A DNA stretch of 64,000 nt from Martinezella multihospitum (GTDB lineage Bacteria; Pseudomonadota; Alphaproteobacteria; Rhizobiales; Rhizobiaceae): positions 434,001-498,000 of the forward strand of contig NZ_FMAG01000003.1 of NCBI RefSeq assembly GCF_900094585.1, read 5' to 3'. Below are positions 7,520-15,581 of the stretch, in pieces; position 1 is the stretch's first letter, and each line of letters starts with the position of its first letter. The position numbers and the translations under genes were made by a program. The notes beneath the pieces were generated by a model, which was not told the DNA's origin, did not search any database, and worked only from the letters and a program-made list of their open reading frames with translations.

Positions 7520-8311
7520 ATGATCGATGTCTCCAATCTGAGCGTCCGGCTCGCCGGCAAGCCCGTCGTGCACGAGGTCTCCTTTACGGCCGAGGCCGGA
7601 ACGCTGACGGCGATCTGCGGGCCGAACGGCTCCGGCAAGACCACCACGATGAAAGCCATCTCAGGCGAGCTCGCCCATAGCGGCAGCGTCCATATGAACG
7701 GCGTTGACATCAAGGCCCTGGAACCATGGCAGCTTGCCGAAATGCGCGGTGTCCTACCGCAGGCAAGCTCGATATCCTTCCCCTTCACCGTGCGCGAGAT
7801 CGTGCGCATGGGCCTGATAAGCGGACGTAACCGTCATCCCGAACAAGCCGATCGTATCGCGACAGAGGCGCTTGCCGCCGTCGATCTTGGCGGCTTCGAA
7901 GGCCGCTTCTATCAGGAGCTTTCCGGCGGCGAACAGCAGCGCGTCCAGCTCGCGCGCGTGCTCTGCCAGATCTCCGAACCCGTCATTGACGGCAAGCCTT
8001 GCTGGCTGCTGCTCGACGAACCCGTCTCGAGCCTCGATATCAGCCACCAGCTGACCATCATGACGCTTGCCCGGCAATTCTGCCGGCGTGGCGGCGGCGT
8101 CATCGCCGTCATGCACGATCTCAACCTGACCGCGCTTTTCGCCGACCGGATGGTCCTGCTCAAGAACGGTAAGCTACAGGCTGCAGGTTCGGTCAAGGAC
8201 GTGCTGACGGACCAGCATCTGCAACATGTCTTCGGCTGCAACCTGCGCGTCAACCGCGTTCCCGCCGATGGCGCCCCCTTCGTTCTCGCGCATAGCGCAC
8301 TGATCGACTGA
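7520..8311 (+). CDS. hmuV: Haem ABC transporter ATP-binding protein HmuV
   Basis: A 263-aa ATPase with Walker A GPNGSGKTTT near residue 36, the signature LSGGEQQRVQLAR near 140, Walker B LLLDEPVSSLD and the switch histidine in AVMHDLN. It powers haem import through HmuU. The ATG at 7520, 7 bases after the hmuU stop, starts MIDVSNLSVRL, the usual HmuV N-terminus; the longer upstream frame only overlaps hmuU. It ends the hmuPSTUV operon. Confidence 0.92.
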   Translation: MIDVSNLSVRLAGKPVVHEVSFTAEAGTLTAICGPNGSGKTTTMKAISGELAHSGSVHMNGVDIKALEPWQLAEMRGVLPQASSISFPFTVREIVRMGLISGRNRHPEQADRIATEALAAVDLGGFEGRFYQELSGGEQQRVQLARVLCQISEPVIDGKPCWLLLDEPVSSLDISHQLTIMTLARQFCRRGGGVIAVMHDLNLTALFADRMVLLKNGKLQAAGSVKDVLTDQHLQHVFGCNLRVNRVPADGAPFVLAHSALID

Positions 8312-8331
8312 CGCCGCACCTGCGCACATCC

Positions 8332-8358
8332 GGAACTTTTTGTTGCATCCGCGCGTTG
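8332..8358 (+). promoter_or_regulatory. Possible weak EcfG-type promoter before the DUF883 gene
   Basis: GGAAC (8332-8336) and CGTT (8355-8358) are separated by 18 bases; the EcfG consensus wants 16-17. It is 120 bases upstream of the YqjD-like gene and close to the ecfG locus, but the spacing is not ideal. Confidence 0.25.
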
Positions 8359-8478
8359 AGATGACGCGGTCGGAATCGATGTTCCGGGCGGTAAGTGTTT
8401 TGGTGGGTCGGAGAATTTCCGATCATCACGAAAGCAGGTGCCTCAAGGGCGCCCAAGCAAAGCGAAAGGGAGCTGAAC

Positions 8479-8829
8479 ATGGCCACATCCTTCCTCCATT
8501 CGACGCGCGGCAAGCGCAATGGCGGCAGCCTGCACGATGTCGAAGCAACCATCGAAGAACAGATCGAGTCGCTGCGCGAAGAAGTTGCAGCCTTCGCCAA
8601 GCTGATCGGCGAGAATGGCGCAAAGCAAAGCAAGAAATGGCGCTCAAGTGCCGAGTCGGGATTTGACGATCTCGCGGTCCGCGGCGAAGAATTGCTGCAC
8701 GATCTGCAACGCGGTTATGCAAGGGGTTCGCGTGAAGTGCGCAGAACCGTACGCCAGCACCCCGTTGCCACCATCGGCGCGGCTGCCGCCTTCGGCCTTG
8801 CGGTCGCCCTGCTTCTGTCTCGCCGCTAG
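8479..8829 (+). CDS. DUF883 (YqjD/ElaB-like) C-tail-anchored protein
   Basis: A 116-aa protein. A basic N-terminus is followed by an amphipathic helix (about 15-90, LHDVEATIEEQIESLREEV...), then one C-terminal membrane segment (about 93-114, VATIGAAAAFGLAVALLL) ending in SRR. This is the layout of the YqjD/ElaB/DUF883 family, whose E. coli members are stationary-phase, inner-membrane and ribosome-associated proteins. GGGAG lies upstream of the ATG at 8479. The next gene is 9 bases on and resembles YqjE, the same pairing as in E. coli. Confidence 0.75.
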   Translation: MATSFLHSTRGKRNGGSLHDVEATIEEQIESLREEVAAFAKLIGENGAKQSKKWRSSAESGFDDLAVRGEELLHDLQRGYARGSREVRRTVRQHPVATIGAAAAFGLAVALLLSRR

Positions 8830-8838
8830 GGTGGCGGG

Positions 8839-9243
8839 ATGATCGCTCCGATCCTCGGCCTGCTTCTGTCGGGCACATTCAACCGTACCGTTGCGCGAAC
8901 CAAGCGCAACGGTATTTTCATTGCCATTGCCGTTCTCCTGCTGTTGACGGCCTATGCCTTCGCACTGGTCGCCGCCGCCATCTGGCTTGCCACGATCTAC
9001 GGCGCTGCGGTCGCGACGTTGCTGATAGCGGCTGGCGCCTTGCTGCTCGGCCTGATCGTGCTCGTCATCATGGCAATCATCGACAAGCAGGAACAGCGCC
9101 GAGCCCGCGAGCGTCGGCTGGCAATGGAATCGATGGCCGCCGCTGTCCTGGGCCTCGTGCGCAAGCAGCCGCTGATGACCGCCGCCGTTGCCGCCGCCCT
9201 TCTCTTCGGCAACTTGTTCGGATCGAGCGACGACGAGGATTGA
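8839..9243 (+). CDS. Phage-holin-family (YqjE-like) membrane protein
   Basis: A 134-aa protein with two strong adjacent membrane segments (about residues 26-50 and 58-80), a basic charged loop (KQEQRRARERR) and a shorter hydrophobic stretch near 112-125, ending in acidic SSDDED. It fits the holin-superfamily-III/YqjE group, which here is a chromosomal membrane protein and not a phage lysis gene. Likely co-transcribed with the DUF883 gene. A strong bidirectional terminator follows at 9302-9331. Confidence 0.65.
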   Translation: MIAPILGLLLSGTFNRTVARTKRNGIFIAIAVLLLLTAYAFALVAAAIWLATIYGAAVATLLIAAGALLLGLIVLVIMAIIDKQEQRRARERRLAMESMAAAVLGLVRKQPLMTAAVAAALLFGNLFGSSDDED

Positions 9244-9301
9244 GCAGGCTCGCTGGTGAAGCCGCAAATGAAAGAAGAGAAGCCGCAAGGATTGTTAAAC
9301 G

Positions 9302-9331
9302 AAAAAGCCCGGTCGAAAGACCGGGCTTTTT
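9302..9331. terminator. Bidirectional Rho-independent terminator
   Basis: A perfect 13-bp stem (9302-9314 with 9319-9331) around a GAAA loop, with A-run on one side and T-run on the other. It separates the rightward YqjE-like gene from the leftward nepR-ecfG genes and can serve both. Confidence 0.9.
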
Positions 9332-9332
9332 G

Positions 9333-9884
9333 TCAGAAGGCGAATGCCTTTGATGTCAGTGGTGCCGAAGTGGCATCAGGGCCGAAATCGGCCTCGCCGG
9401 AAATATCCAGGATTTCCTGCAGCCGCTGGCGCGCACGATTGACACGGCTCTTGATAGTGCCGACCGCGCAGCCGCAAATCTCGGCAGCTTCCTCATAGGA
9501 AAAGCCGGAAGCGCCCACCAGGATGATCGCTTCGCGTTGATCCGGCGGTAGCTGGTCCAGTGCCTTGCGGAAATCCTGCAGGTCGACCGCACCATATTGC
9601 GAAGGGTGCGTTGCCATCGATTCGGTGAACACGCCGTCGCTATCCTGCACCTCGCGGCCGCTCTTGCGCATCTGGCTGTAAAGTTCGTTGCGCAGGATGG
9701 TGAAGAGCCAGGCTTTCATATTGGTGCCCATCTCGAAATGGTCCTGCTTGGCCCAGGCCTTCATGATCGTGTCCTGGACGAGATCGTCGGCTCGATCGTG
9801 ACGGCCGGTCAGCGAAATGGCGAAAGCACGGAGGCTCGGCAGTGCGGCGAGAAGTTCGCGCTTGAAGCTCGTTTGCGTTTCCAT
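9333..9884 (-). CDS. ecfG: General stress response sigma factor EcfG (RpoE2-like)
   Basis: A 183-aa ECF sigma factor. Region 2 is at about 10-75 (DRADDLVQDTIMKAWAK, then NMKAWLFTILRNELYS) and region 4 at about 115-165 (QLPPDQREAIILVGASGFSYEEAAEICGCAVGTIKSRVNRAR). The sequence is of the EcfG class (RpoE2 in Sinorhizobium). The ATG at 9884 is chosen because AGGAGG lies 8 bases upstream. It follows nepR, whose product should sequester it until PhyR is phosphorylated. It directs core polymerase to GGAAC-N16/17-CGTT promoters, two of which lie in this locus. Confidence 0.93.
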   Translation of the reverse strand: METQTSFKRELLAALPSLRAFAISLTGRHDRADDLVQDTIMKAWAKQDHFEMGTNMKAWLFTILRNELYSQMRKSGREVQDSDGVFTESMATHPSQYGAVDLQDFRKALDQLPPDQREAIILVGASGFSYEEAAEICGCAVGTIKSRVNRARQRLQEILDISGEADFGPDATSAPLTSKAFAF

Positions 9885-9896
9885 GGCGCGCACCTC

Positions 9897-10103
9897 CTAT
9901 TCGGAGACCTTTGCCGAGGCCAGACTCTCAGCCTGATCGAGCTTCTCTAAAAGATCGAGAAAGCGATCGGGAATGGCCTCGTCCTGCACGGCGGCATAGA
10001 ACGAGCGCAATCGGTTGCCGATCTGATTGTTGGGGTCGAGGATATCCATCGCGCGCAGATCAGAAGTCTTCTTGTCTGCATCCTCGTGATTCTGGATAGT
10101 CAT
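9897..10103 (-). CDS. nepR: Anti-sigma factor NepR
   Basis: A 68-aa protein with the NepR core helices (IGNRLRSFYAAVQDEAIPDRFLDLLEKLD, here at about residues 29-57) between short flexible ends. NepR binds EcfG under calm conditions; phosphorylated PhyR presents a sigma-like domain that pulls NepR away. It stops 12 bases before the ecfG ATG, and the ecfG Shine-Dalgarno element lies in that gap. The phyR gene is divergent, the usual alphaproteobacterial layout. Confidence 0.93.
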   Translation of the reverse strand: MTIQNHEDADKKTSDLRAMDILDPNNQIGNRLRSFYAAVQDEAIPDRFLDLLEKLDQAESLASAKVSE

Positions 10104-10245
10104 TTGGCCTGCTCGCTTCTCAATTGTCTCGCATTCATGGATAAGGCGCGCCCTTGCCTCCCCCGTCCGGGAGAGCGGTTGACCTCACTCAAAACAGTTG
10201 CCTAACGAATCGTAAAGGTTGAGGTCCACCGATTGTAAGCATTGT

Positions 10246-10270
10246 AATGCGACTGCCTAAAAAAAGTTCC
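10246..10270 (-). promoter_or_regulatory. EcfG-like promoter for nepR-ecfG (one mismatch)
   Basis: On the minus strand GGAAC (10270-10266), 16 bases, then CATT (10249-10246) instead of CGTT. It points to nepR, whose ATG is about 140 bases downstream, so nepR-ecfG is probably self-activated. Confidence 0.5.
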
Positions 10271-10278
10271 GATAAAGA

Positions 10279-10303
10279 GGAACTTTTTTACTCAACTGAC
10301 GTT
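10279..10303 (+). promoter_or_regulatory. EcfG promoter of phyR
   Basis: GGAAC (10279-10283), exactly 16 bases, CGTT (10300-10303), a full match to the EcfG consensus, 63 bases before the phyR ATG. Only 8 bases separate its -35 from the leftward -35 element. Confidence 0.85.
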
Positions 10304-10365
10304 TGTTAGTCATTGCGGCCCCTGGGCTGTATTTAATTAGAATTTGATAAAGGCGGGAGCCATTG

Positions 10366-11160
10366 ATGACACTTTCCACACGCATTGCGCCGCATCTTCC
10401 GTATTTGCGGCGTTATTCACGTGCTTTGACCGGAACGCAGACGTCGGGGGACGCCTATGTTGCTGCGGTTTTGGAAGCCATCATCGCTGACATCTCCATC
10501 TTTCCGGACACGGACAGCGACCGTGTCGCCCTCTATAAACTGTTCACCAAGCTGTTCGGTTCCGTGACACTTCAGATTCCCGAGCCGGCCTCTCCCTTCG
10601 CCTGGGAACAGCGTGCATCCGTAAACCTTTCCAAGGTCTCGCCACTTGCGCGCCAGGCTTTCCTCCTCGCATCCGTCGAAAGTTTCCGCCTCGGCGAGAT
10701 CGCCGATATCCTCGATATCTCTGAAAGCGAAGCCATGCACCTGCTCGATACCGCCTCCCAGGAAATCTCGCGCCAGGTGGCAACCGATATCATGATCATC
10801 GAGGATGAGCCGCTGATCGCGATGGATATCGAACAGATGGTGGAAAGCCTCGGCCATCGCGTCACCGGCATTGCCCGCACTCACGCCGAAGCGGTCGCGC
10901 TCTATAATGCGACCAAGCCGAGCATGGTGCTTGCCGACATTCAGCTTGCCGACGGCAGCTCGGGCATCGATGCCGTCAACGACATCCTCAAGACCGCCAG
11001 CATCCCGGTGATCTTCATCACCGCCTTCCCGGAGCGGCTGTTGACCGGCGAGCGGCCGGAACCGACCTTCCTCGTGACCAAGCCTTTCAATCCAGACATG
11101 GTGAAGGCCCTCATCAGCCAGGCGCTCTTCTTTAACGAAACCACAAAGGTGGCCGCCTGA
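10366..11160 (+). CDS. phyR: General stress response regulator PhyR
   Basis: A 264-aa anti-anti-sigma response regulator. Residues 1-135 form a sigma-like domain with EcfG-type regions 2 and 4 but no DNA-binding role; residues 140-260 are a receiver domain with acidic residues E146/D147, phospho-acceptor D191 (VLADIQLADG), T219 and K239. Phosphorylation exposes the sigma-like part, which binds NepR and frees EcfG. The ATG at 10366 is preferred to the overlapping TTG at 10363, with GGGAG upstream. It is divergent from nepR-ecfG and 147 bases before the kinase gene that likely controls it. Confidence 0.94.
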   Translation: MTLSTRIAPHLPYLRRYSRALTGTQTSGDAYVAAVLEAIIADISIFPDTDSDRVALYKLFTKLFGSVTLQIPEPASPFAWEQRASVNLSKVSPLARQAFLLASVESFRLGEIADILDISESEAMHLLDTASQEISRQVATDIMIIEDEPLIAMDIEQMVESLGHRVTGIARTHAEAVALYNATKPSMVLADIQLADGSSGIDAVNDILKTASIPVIFITAFPERLLTGERPEPTFLVTKPFNPDMVKALISQALFFNETTKVAA

Positions 11161-11181
11161 TCCAAGTGAAAACCCTATGGC

Positions 11182-11206
11182 GGAACAAAGACCATAACCG
11201 GGCGTT
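11182..11206 (+). promoter_or_regulatory. EcfG promoter of the HWE kinase gene
   Basis: GGAAC (11182-11186), 16 bases, CGTT (11203-11206), a full EcfG match in the gap between phyR and the kinase gene, 101 bases before the kinase ATG. It implies the kinase is itself in the stress regulon. Confidence 0.8.
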
Positions 11207-11307
11207 TGTGTTCGAAACGGCCGGTTTACCGACTGTTATCCGGGGCGATTCTATAGGTCGGTTCAAGTTGTTACGAGTGAGAATGCCCTATCGGCGGGGT
11301 TCTCGAA

Positions 11308-12339
11308 ATGCGTGTGAAAGGCAAGCCGGTGAATACGTCTGAACCATTACCCGGCGCGCCTTTGAGTTTGGAAGGCAAAGCCGCTCTGATGGAGCGGGCG
11401 CTTGCGAGCGCCAGTGTGTCCATCCTGTTCCAGGATGTAAATCTTTCGATCCGTTATGCCGACAATCTGCCGGACCATCTGCAGTCGTCTGTCGTCATAG
11501 GCGGTAATGACTCGCATCTCTTTGGAGAAAAGGATGGCGAGCACCTTTTGCGTTTGAAGCGGGGCGTGCTCGAAAGCGGCAAGCCAGCGACCGCCGAGGT
11601 TGAGATCGCCAGTGGCGACGGCGCTCGCGTCTACGAGCTGAAAATGGAACGCATCGGTGGGCGCAAGCCGCAGGGCGTGCTGTCCGTCATCTCCGAGATC
11701 ACCGAGAGCCGCCATCGCGAAAAGGTTCTGAAGTCGCTGCTGCGCGAACTGTCGCATCGCTCCAAGAACCTGCTCGCCATCATTCAGGGCATCGCCACGC
11801 AGACCGCACGGCATACGCTTTCCGTCGACAATTTCCTCATCAAATTCCGCGGCCGCCTGCAATCCCTGTCGAATTCGCAGGATCTCATCACCGATTCCAG
11901 CTGGCGCGGTGCATATTTGTTCGAACTGGCGGAAAAGCAGTTCGCCCCCTATTGGCCCGATGCAGGCGTGCCCATGCCGATCTATGGCATTAACGCGCAT
12001 CTGACGCCCAATGCTGCCGTGCATCTGGGGCTTGCTCTGCATGAGCTCATCGTCAACTCCGCCTCGCATGGCGCCATCTCGACAGGTGCCACCAGCATCA
12101 CGCTGAATTGCAAGGAAGCCGAGCTCGACGGCAAGAAGGCGATTGAGGTCGCCTGGTCTGAGCGTTTCTACGCGCCCACTGATCATGAATTCGAGGACAA
12201 TAGCTTCAGCCGCACGGTGCTCGAGCGCGTCGTGCCGACTTCCATGAACGGCCGCGCCGACTTCGCCATTGACGACGGCAGCATCGGCTATCGGCTCACC
12301 ATTCCCGAAACTGAATATGAAATCCTGAGACGCCGCTGA
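11308..12339 (+). CDS. HWE-family sensor histidine kinase of the stress locus
   Basis: A 343-aa soluble kinase with no membrane segment. Residues about 25-135 look like a PAS sensor domain. The phospho-acceptor is H150 in RELSHRSKNLLAIIQ (HisKA_2/HWE type). The ATPase domain has the ALHELIVNSASHGA N-box (N250) and the W-x-E element (AWSER) that defines HWE kinases. Kinases of this class phosphorylate PhyR in other alphaproteobacteria, so this one probably feeds the adjacent PhyR, or tunes it as a phosphatase. The signal sensed is not evident. It is transcribed from its own EcfG promoter and followed by a terminator-like hairpin. Confidence 0.85.
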   Translation: MRVKGKPVNTSEPLPGAPLSLEGKAALMERALASASVSILFQDVNLSIRYADNLPDHLQSSVVIGGNDSHLFGEKDGEHLLRLKRGVLESGKPATAEVEIASGDGARVYELKMERIGGRKPQGVLSVISEITESRHREKVLKSLLRELSHRSKNLLAIIQGIATQTARHTLSVDNFLIKFRGRLQSLSNSQDLITDSSWRGAYLFELAEKQFAPYWPDAGVPMPIYGINAHLTPNAAVHLGLALHELIVNSASHGAISTGATSITLNCKEAELDGKKAIEVAWSERFYAPTDHEFEDNSFSRTVLERVVPTSMNGRADFAIDDGSIGYRLTIPETEYEILRRR

Positions 12340-12364
12340 AGCGGGCGGCGGGAACAAAATAAAA

Positions 12365-12393
12365 CAGCCAGTGCGAGGGCGGCGCACTGGCTG
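12365..12393 (+). terminator. Terminator after the HWE kinase gene
   Basis: An 11-bp stem (12365-12375 with 12383-12393) with a 7-base loop, followed by CTTT. The T-tract is short, so it may be a moderate terminator. Confidence 0.6.
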
Positions 12394-12819
12394 CTTTGCA
12401 CTCATCGGGAGGGGACCGTGAGTAAAGTCCTGAGACGTATTGGGCGTGCATCAGGAGATGCGATCATCATCAGGACATCGACATAACGATGCTGCAAAGC
12501 CTTGGTTCCACCTAGACCCAAAAAAATTCATCAGCTTTTCACATTTCAACACAACCGCAGACATGTCGGTTCTCCGATCGCAGACCGGCGCTCGCAGTCT
12601 CTGCGAGACCTAAAGCTCCTGCGAGCCTTCCCCAGAAAAGAAGAAAATCCATTTAAATCATAGGTTTAAAATACAAACGCCAGTGATCGAAAATGTTCTT
12701 ATTCCCTAGCAGGAGGGCGTATCGAGGCACGCTTTGCGATAAAAATTTTACCGTTTGATAAATTTTTTAAGCTGAGTTACCGTTCCTGTACTAGCCGTTT
12801 ACTATAAGAGGGAACTTCA
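12394..12819. other. Gene-free stretch before preT
   Basis: About 425 bases with no convincing ORF. GC falls toward the right end (12640-12800 is AT-rich), as expected for the preT promoter region. A dyad at 12747-12762 resembles a RutR operator. Nothing else was recognised. Confidence 0.5.
12747..12762. promoter_or_regulatory. Candidate RutR-like operator upstream of preT
   Basis: TTTACCG-TT-TGATAAA matches 10 of 14 positions of the E. coli RutR consensus TTGACCA-N2-TGGTCAA. It lies about 58 bases before preT, whose function suits RutR control. AT-rich surroundings make a chance match possible. Confidence 0.35.
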
Positions 12820-14178
12820 ATGGGACGACTGGAAACTGGGATTCATAAAGGCAGGCTCACGCCCGCCGAATATGATGCAAACTTTTCCGATCTTCACCCG
12901 CGCCTGAACAAGCATGAGGCGCTGGTCGCATCCGACCGCTGTTATTTCTGTTACGACGCGCCGTGCATGACGGCCTGTCCCACCTCCATCGACATTCCGA
13001 TGTTTATCCGCCAGATCTCGACGGGTAATCCCATCGGCTCGGCCAAGACGATCTTCGATCAGAACATCCTCGGCGGCATGTGCGCCCGCGTCTGTCCCAC
13101 CGAACAGCTCTGCGAGCAGGCTTGCGTGCGCAACACTGCCGAAGAGCGCCCGGTCGAGATCGGCCGGCTGCAGCGCTACGCCACCGACGTGGCGATGGCG
13201 GAGAACAAGCAGTTCTACTCGCGAGCTGAATCCACCGGCAAGAAGATCGCCGTCATCGGCGCCGGCCCGGCCGGTCTTGCATGCGCCCACCGCCTCGCGG
13301 TCAACGGCCATGACGTCACCATCTTCGACGCCCGCGAAAAGGCCGGCGGCCTGAACGAATACGGTATCGCCACCTACAAGGCGGTCGACGATTTCGCCCA
13401 GAAGGAAGTCGATTACGTGCTTGCCATCGGCGGCATCGAGGTGAAGAACGGCCAGGCGCTCGGCCGGGATTTCAGCCTCTCGGACCTCTCGCAGCAATAT
13501 GATGCCGTCTTCCTCGGCCTCGGTCTTGCCGGCGTCAATGCGCTGCGCGCCGAAGGCGAAGACCTCGATGGCGTCGCCGATGCCGTCGCCTATATCGCCG
13601 AGCTTCGCCAGGCCGGCAGCAAGGCCGATATCGCCATCGGCCGGCGCGTCGTCGTTCTCGGCGGCGGCATGACCGCGATCGACGCAGCTGTGCAGGCCAA
13701 GCTGCTTGGCGCCGAAGAGGTGACGATCTGCTATCGCCGCGGCAAGGAACACATGAACGCCTCGGAATTCGAGCAGGATCTGGCCACCTCCAAGGGCGTC
13801 ATCATCCGCCACTGGCTGGCCCCGAAGCGCATCCTAGACAAGGACGGCAAGGTTGCCGGCATCGAGGTCGAATATACCGAACTGCGCGACGGCAAACTCA
13901 CCGCCACCGGCGATGTCGGCGTCATTGCTGCCGACCAGATCTTCAAGGCGATCGGCCAGACGTTCGAAGCCTCGGGCCTCGGCGCACTGCGCATGGAATC
14001 CGGCCGCATCGCCATCGACGGCGAAGGCCGGACCTCGATCGAAGGCGTATGGGCCGGCGGCGACTGCGTGCTTGGCGGCGATGACCTGACGGTCTCCGCC
14101 GTGGCACAGGGTCGCGACGCGGCCGAATCCATCAACCGTGCGCTCGCTGCCGCCAAGTCGGCCGCTGCAGTCGCTTGA
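12820..14178 (+). CDS. preT: Dihydropyrimidine dehydrogenase subunit PreT
   Basis: A 452-aa flavin/iron-sulphur protein. The N-terminal domain has two Cys-rich [4Fe-4S] sites (CYFCYDAPCMTACP near residues 44-57, CARVCPTEQLCEQAC near 88-102). A first dinucleotide fold follows (VIGAGPAGLACAHRL near 145), then a second (VVLGGGMTAIDAA near 278). PreT takes electrons from NAD(P)H and passes them to PreA, which reduces uracil and thymine. The same architecture occurs in the GltD small subunit, but the partner gene preA 13 bases downstream decides for PreT. Confidence 0.9.
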   Translation: MGRLETGIHKGRLTPAEYDANFSDLHPRLNKHEALVASDRCYFCYDAPCMTACPTSIDIPMFIRQISTGNPIGSAKTIFDQNILGGMCARVCPTEQLCEQACVRNTAEERPVEIGRLQRYATDVAMAENKQFYSRAESTGKKIAVIGAGPAGLACAHRLAVNGHDVTIFDAREKAGGLNEYGIATYKAVDDFAQKEVDYVLAIGGIEVKNGQALGRDFSLSDLSQQYDAVFLGLGLAGVNALRAEGEDLDGVADAVAYIAELRQAGSKADIAIGRRVVVLGGGMTAIDAAVQAKLLGAEEVTICYRRGKEHMNASEFEQDLATSKGVIIRHWLAPKRILDKDGKVAGIEVEYTELRDGKLTATGDVGVIAADQIFKAIGQTFEASGLGALRMESGRIAIDGEGRTSIEGVWAGGDCVLGGDDLTVSAVAQGRDAAESINRALAAAKSAAAVA

Positions 14179-14191
14179 AAGGAGAATCGAT

Positions 14192-15505
14192 ATGGCTGAT
14201 CTCCGCAATAATTTCGTTGGCATCAAATCCCCGAACCCGTTCTGGCTGGCCTCCGCGCCACCGACCGACAAGGCCTATAACGTCGAGCGCGCCTTCAAGG
14301 CGGGCTGGGGCGGCGTGGTCTGGAAGACGCTCGGCGAGGAAGGCCCACCGGTCGTCAACGTCAACGGCCCGCGCTACGGCGCGATCTGGGGCGCCGATCG
14401 TCGCCTGCTCGGCCTCAACAACATAGAGCTGATCACCGACCGCGACCTCTACACTAACCTGCGCGAAATGAAGCAGGTGAAGAAGAACTGGCCGGATCGC
14501 GCGCTCATTGCCTCGATCATGGTCCCCTGCGTCGAGGATGCCTGGAAGGCGATCCTGCCGCTGGTCGAGGAAACGGAAGCCGACGGCATCGAGCTCAACT
14601 TCGGCTGTCCCCACGGCATGTCCGAACGCGGCATGGGCTCCGCGGTCGGACAGGTGCCTGAGTATATCGAGATGGTGGTGCGCTGGTGCAAGCAGTACAC
14701 GCGCATGCCGGTCATCACCAAGCTGACGCCCAACATCACCGATATCCGCAAGCCGGCCCGCGCCGCCAAAGCCGGCGGCACCGACGCGGTGTCGCTGATC
14801 AACACGATCAACTCGATCGTCTCGGTCGACCTCGATAATTTTGCCCCGAACCCGACCGTCGGCGGCAAGGGCAGCCATGGCGGCTATTGCGGCCCGGCCG
14901 TCAAGCCGATCGCGCTCAACATGGTGGCCGAAATCGCCCGCGATCCAGAAACCTATGGTCTGCCGATATCAGGCATCGGCGGCGTGACGACCTGGCGCGA
15001 TGCGGCGGAATTCCTGGCGCTCGGCGCCGGCAACGTGCAGGTCTGCACGGCTGCGATGACGTACGGCTTCAAGATCGTCGAGGAGATGATCACGGGCCTC
15101 TCCGACTGGATGGATGAAAAAGGCCATCGCAGCCTGGACGACATCACCGGCCGCGCCGTGCCGAACGTCTCCGACTGGCAGTATCTCAACCTCAACTACA
15201 TCGCCAAAGCGAAGATCGACCAGGACGCCTGCATCAAGTGCGGCCGTTGCTACATCGCCTGCGAGGACACCTCGCACCAGGCGATCACCAACATGGTCGA
15301 TGGCGTCAGGCGCTTCGAGGTGATGGACGAGGAATGCGTCGGCTGCAATCTCTGCGTCAGCGTCTGTCCCGTCGAGAACTGCATCACCATGGAAGAACTG
15401 CCGGCAGGCAGCCTCGACAAGCGCACCGGCAAGGTCGTCGACCCGAACTACGCCAACTGGACGACCCATCCGAACAACCCGATGGCGCGTCAGGCGGCGG
15501 AATAA
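14192..15505 (+). CDS. preA: Dihydropyrimidine dehydrogenase subunit PreA
   Basis: A 437-aa FMN enzyme. Residues 1-310 form a dihydroorotate-dehydrogenase-like barrel (start LRNNFVGIKSPNPFWLASAP, motif FGCPHGMSERGMG with the catalytic Cys region). The C-terminus carries two [4Fe-4S] ferredoxin motifs (CIKCGRCYIAC and CVGCNLCVSVCP). It reduces uracil/thymine to the 5,6-dihydro forms, the first step of reductive pyrimidine breakdown. AAAGGAG lies just upstream of the ATG at 14192. The next steps are encoded by hydA and hyuC, 3 kb downstream. Confidence 0.93.
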   Translation: MADLRNNFVGIKSPNPFWLASAPPTDKAYNVERAFKAGWGGVVWKTLGEEGPPVVNVNGPRYGAIWGADRRLLGLNNIELITDRDLYTNLREMKQVKKNWPDRALIASIMVPCVEDAWKAILPLVEETEADGIELNFGCPHGMSERGMGSAVGQVPEYIEMVVRWCKQYTRMPVITKLTPNITDIRKPARAAKAGGTDAVSLINTINSIVSVDLDNFAPNPTVGGKGSHGGYCGPAVKPIALNMVAEIARDPETYGLPISGIGGVTTWRDAAEFLALGAGNVQVCTAAMTYGFKIVEEMITGLSDWMDEKGHRSLDDITGRAVPNVSDWQYLNLNYIAKAKIDQDACIKCGRCYIACEDTSHQAITNMVDGVRRFEVMDEECVGCNLCVSVCPVENCITMEELPAGSLDKRTGKVVDPNYANWTTHPNNPMARQAAE

Positions 15506-15581
15506 AGCAGGGCTTTGCCGATAGATTGGCTCCCGCACACGTGATAGGAAGACCCGTCGCGGGAGCTTTTCAGGTGCATCA

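Noticed and set aside
6217..7809. A 530-aa frame on the minus strand
   Set aside because: Antisense to hmuT, hmuU and hmuV, each with clear family motifs.
8839..9243. A phage lysis holin, hence a prophage
   Set aside because: No other phage gene is nearby. Pairing with a DUF883 gene fits the YqjD-YqjE type of chromosomal membrane proteins.
12351..12356. GGAAC after the kinase gene as an EcfG promoter
   Set aside because: No CGTT follows at 16-17 bases. The same applies to the GGAAC just before the preT start near 12812.
12820..14178. Glutamate synthase small subunit (GltD)
   Set aside because: Architecture is shared, but the immediate partner is preA and not gltB, so PreT is the better call.
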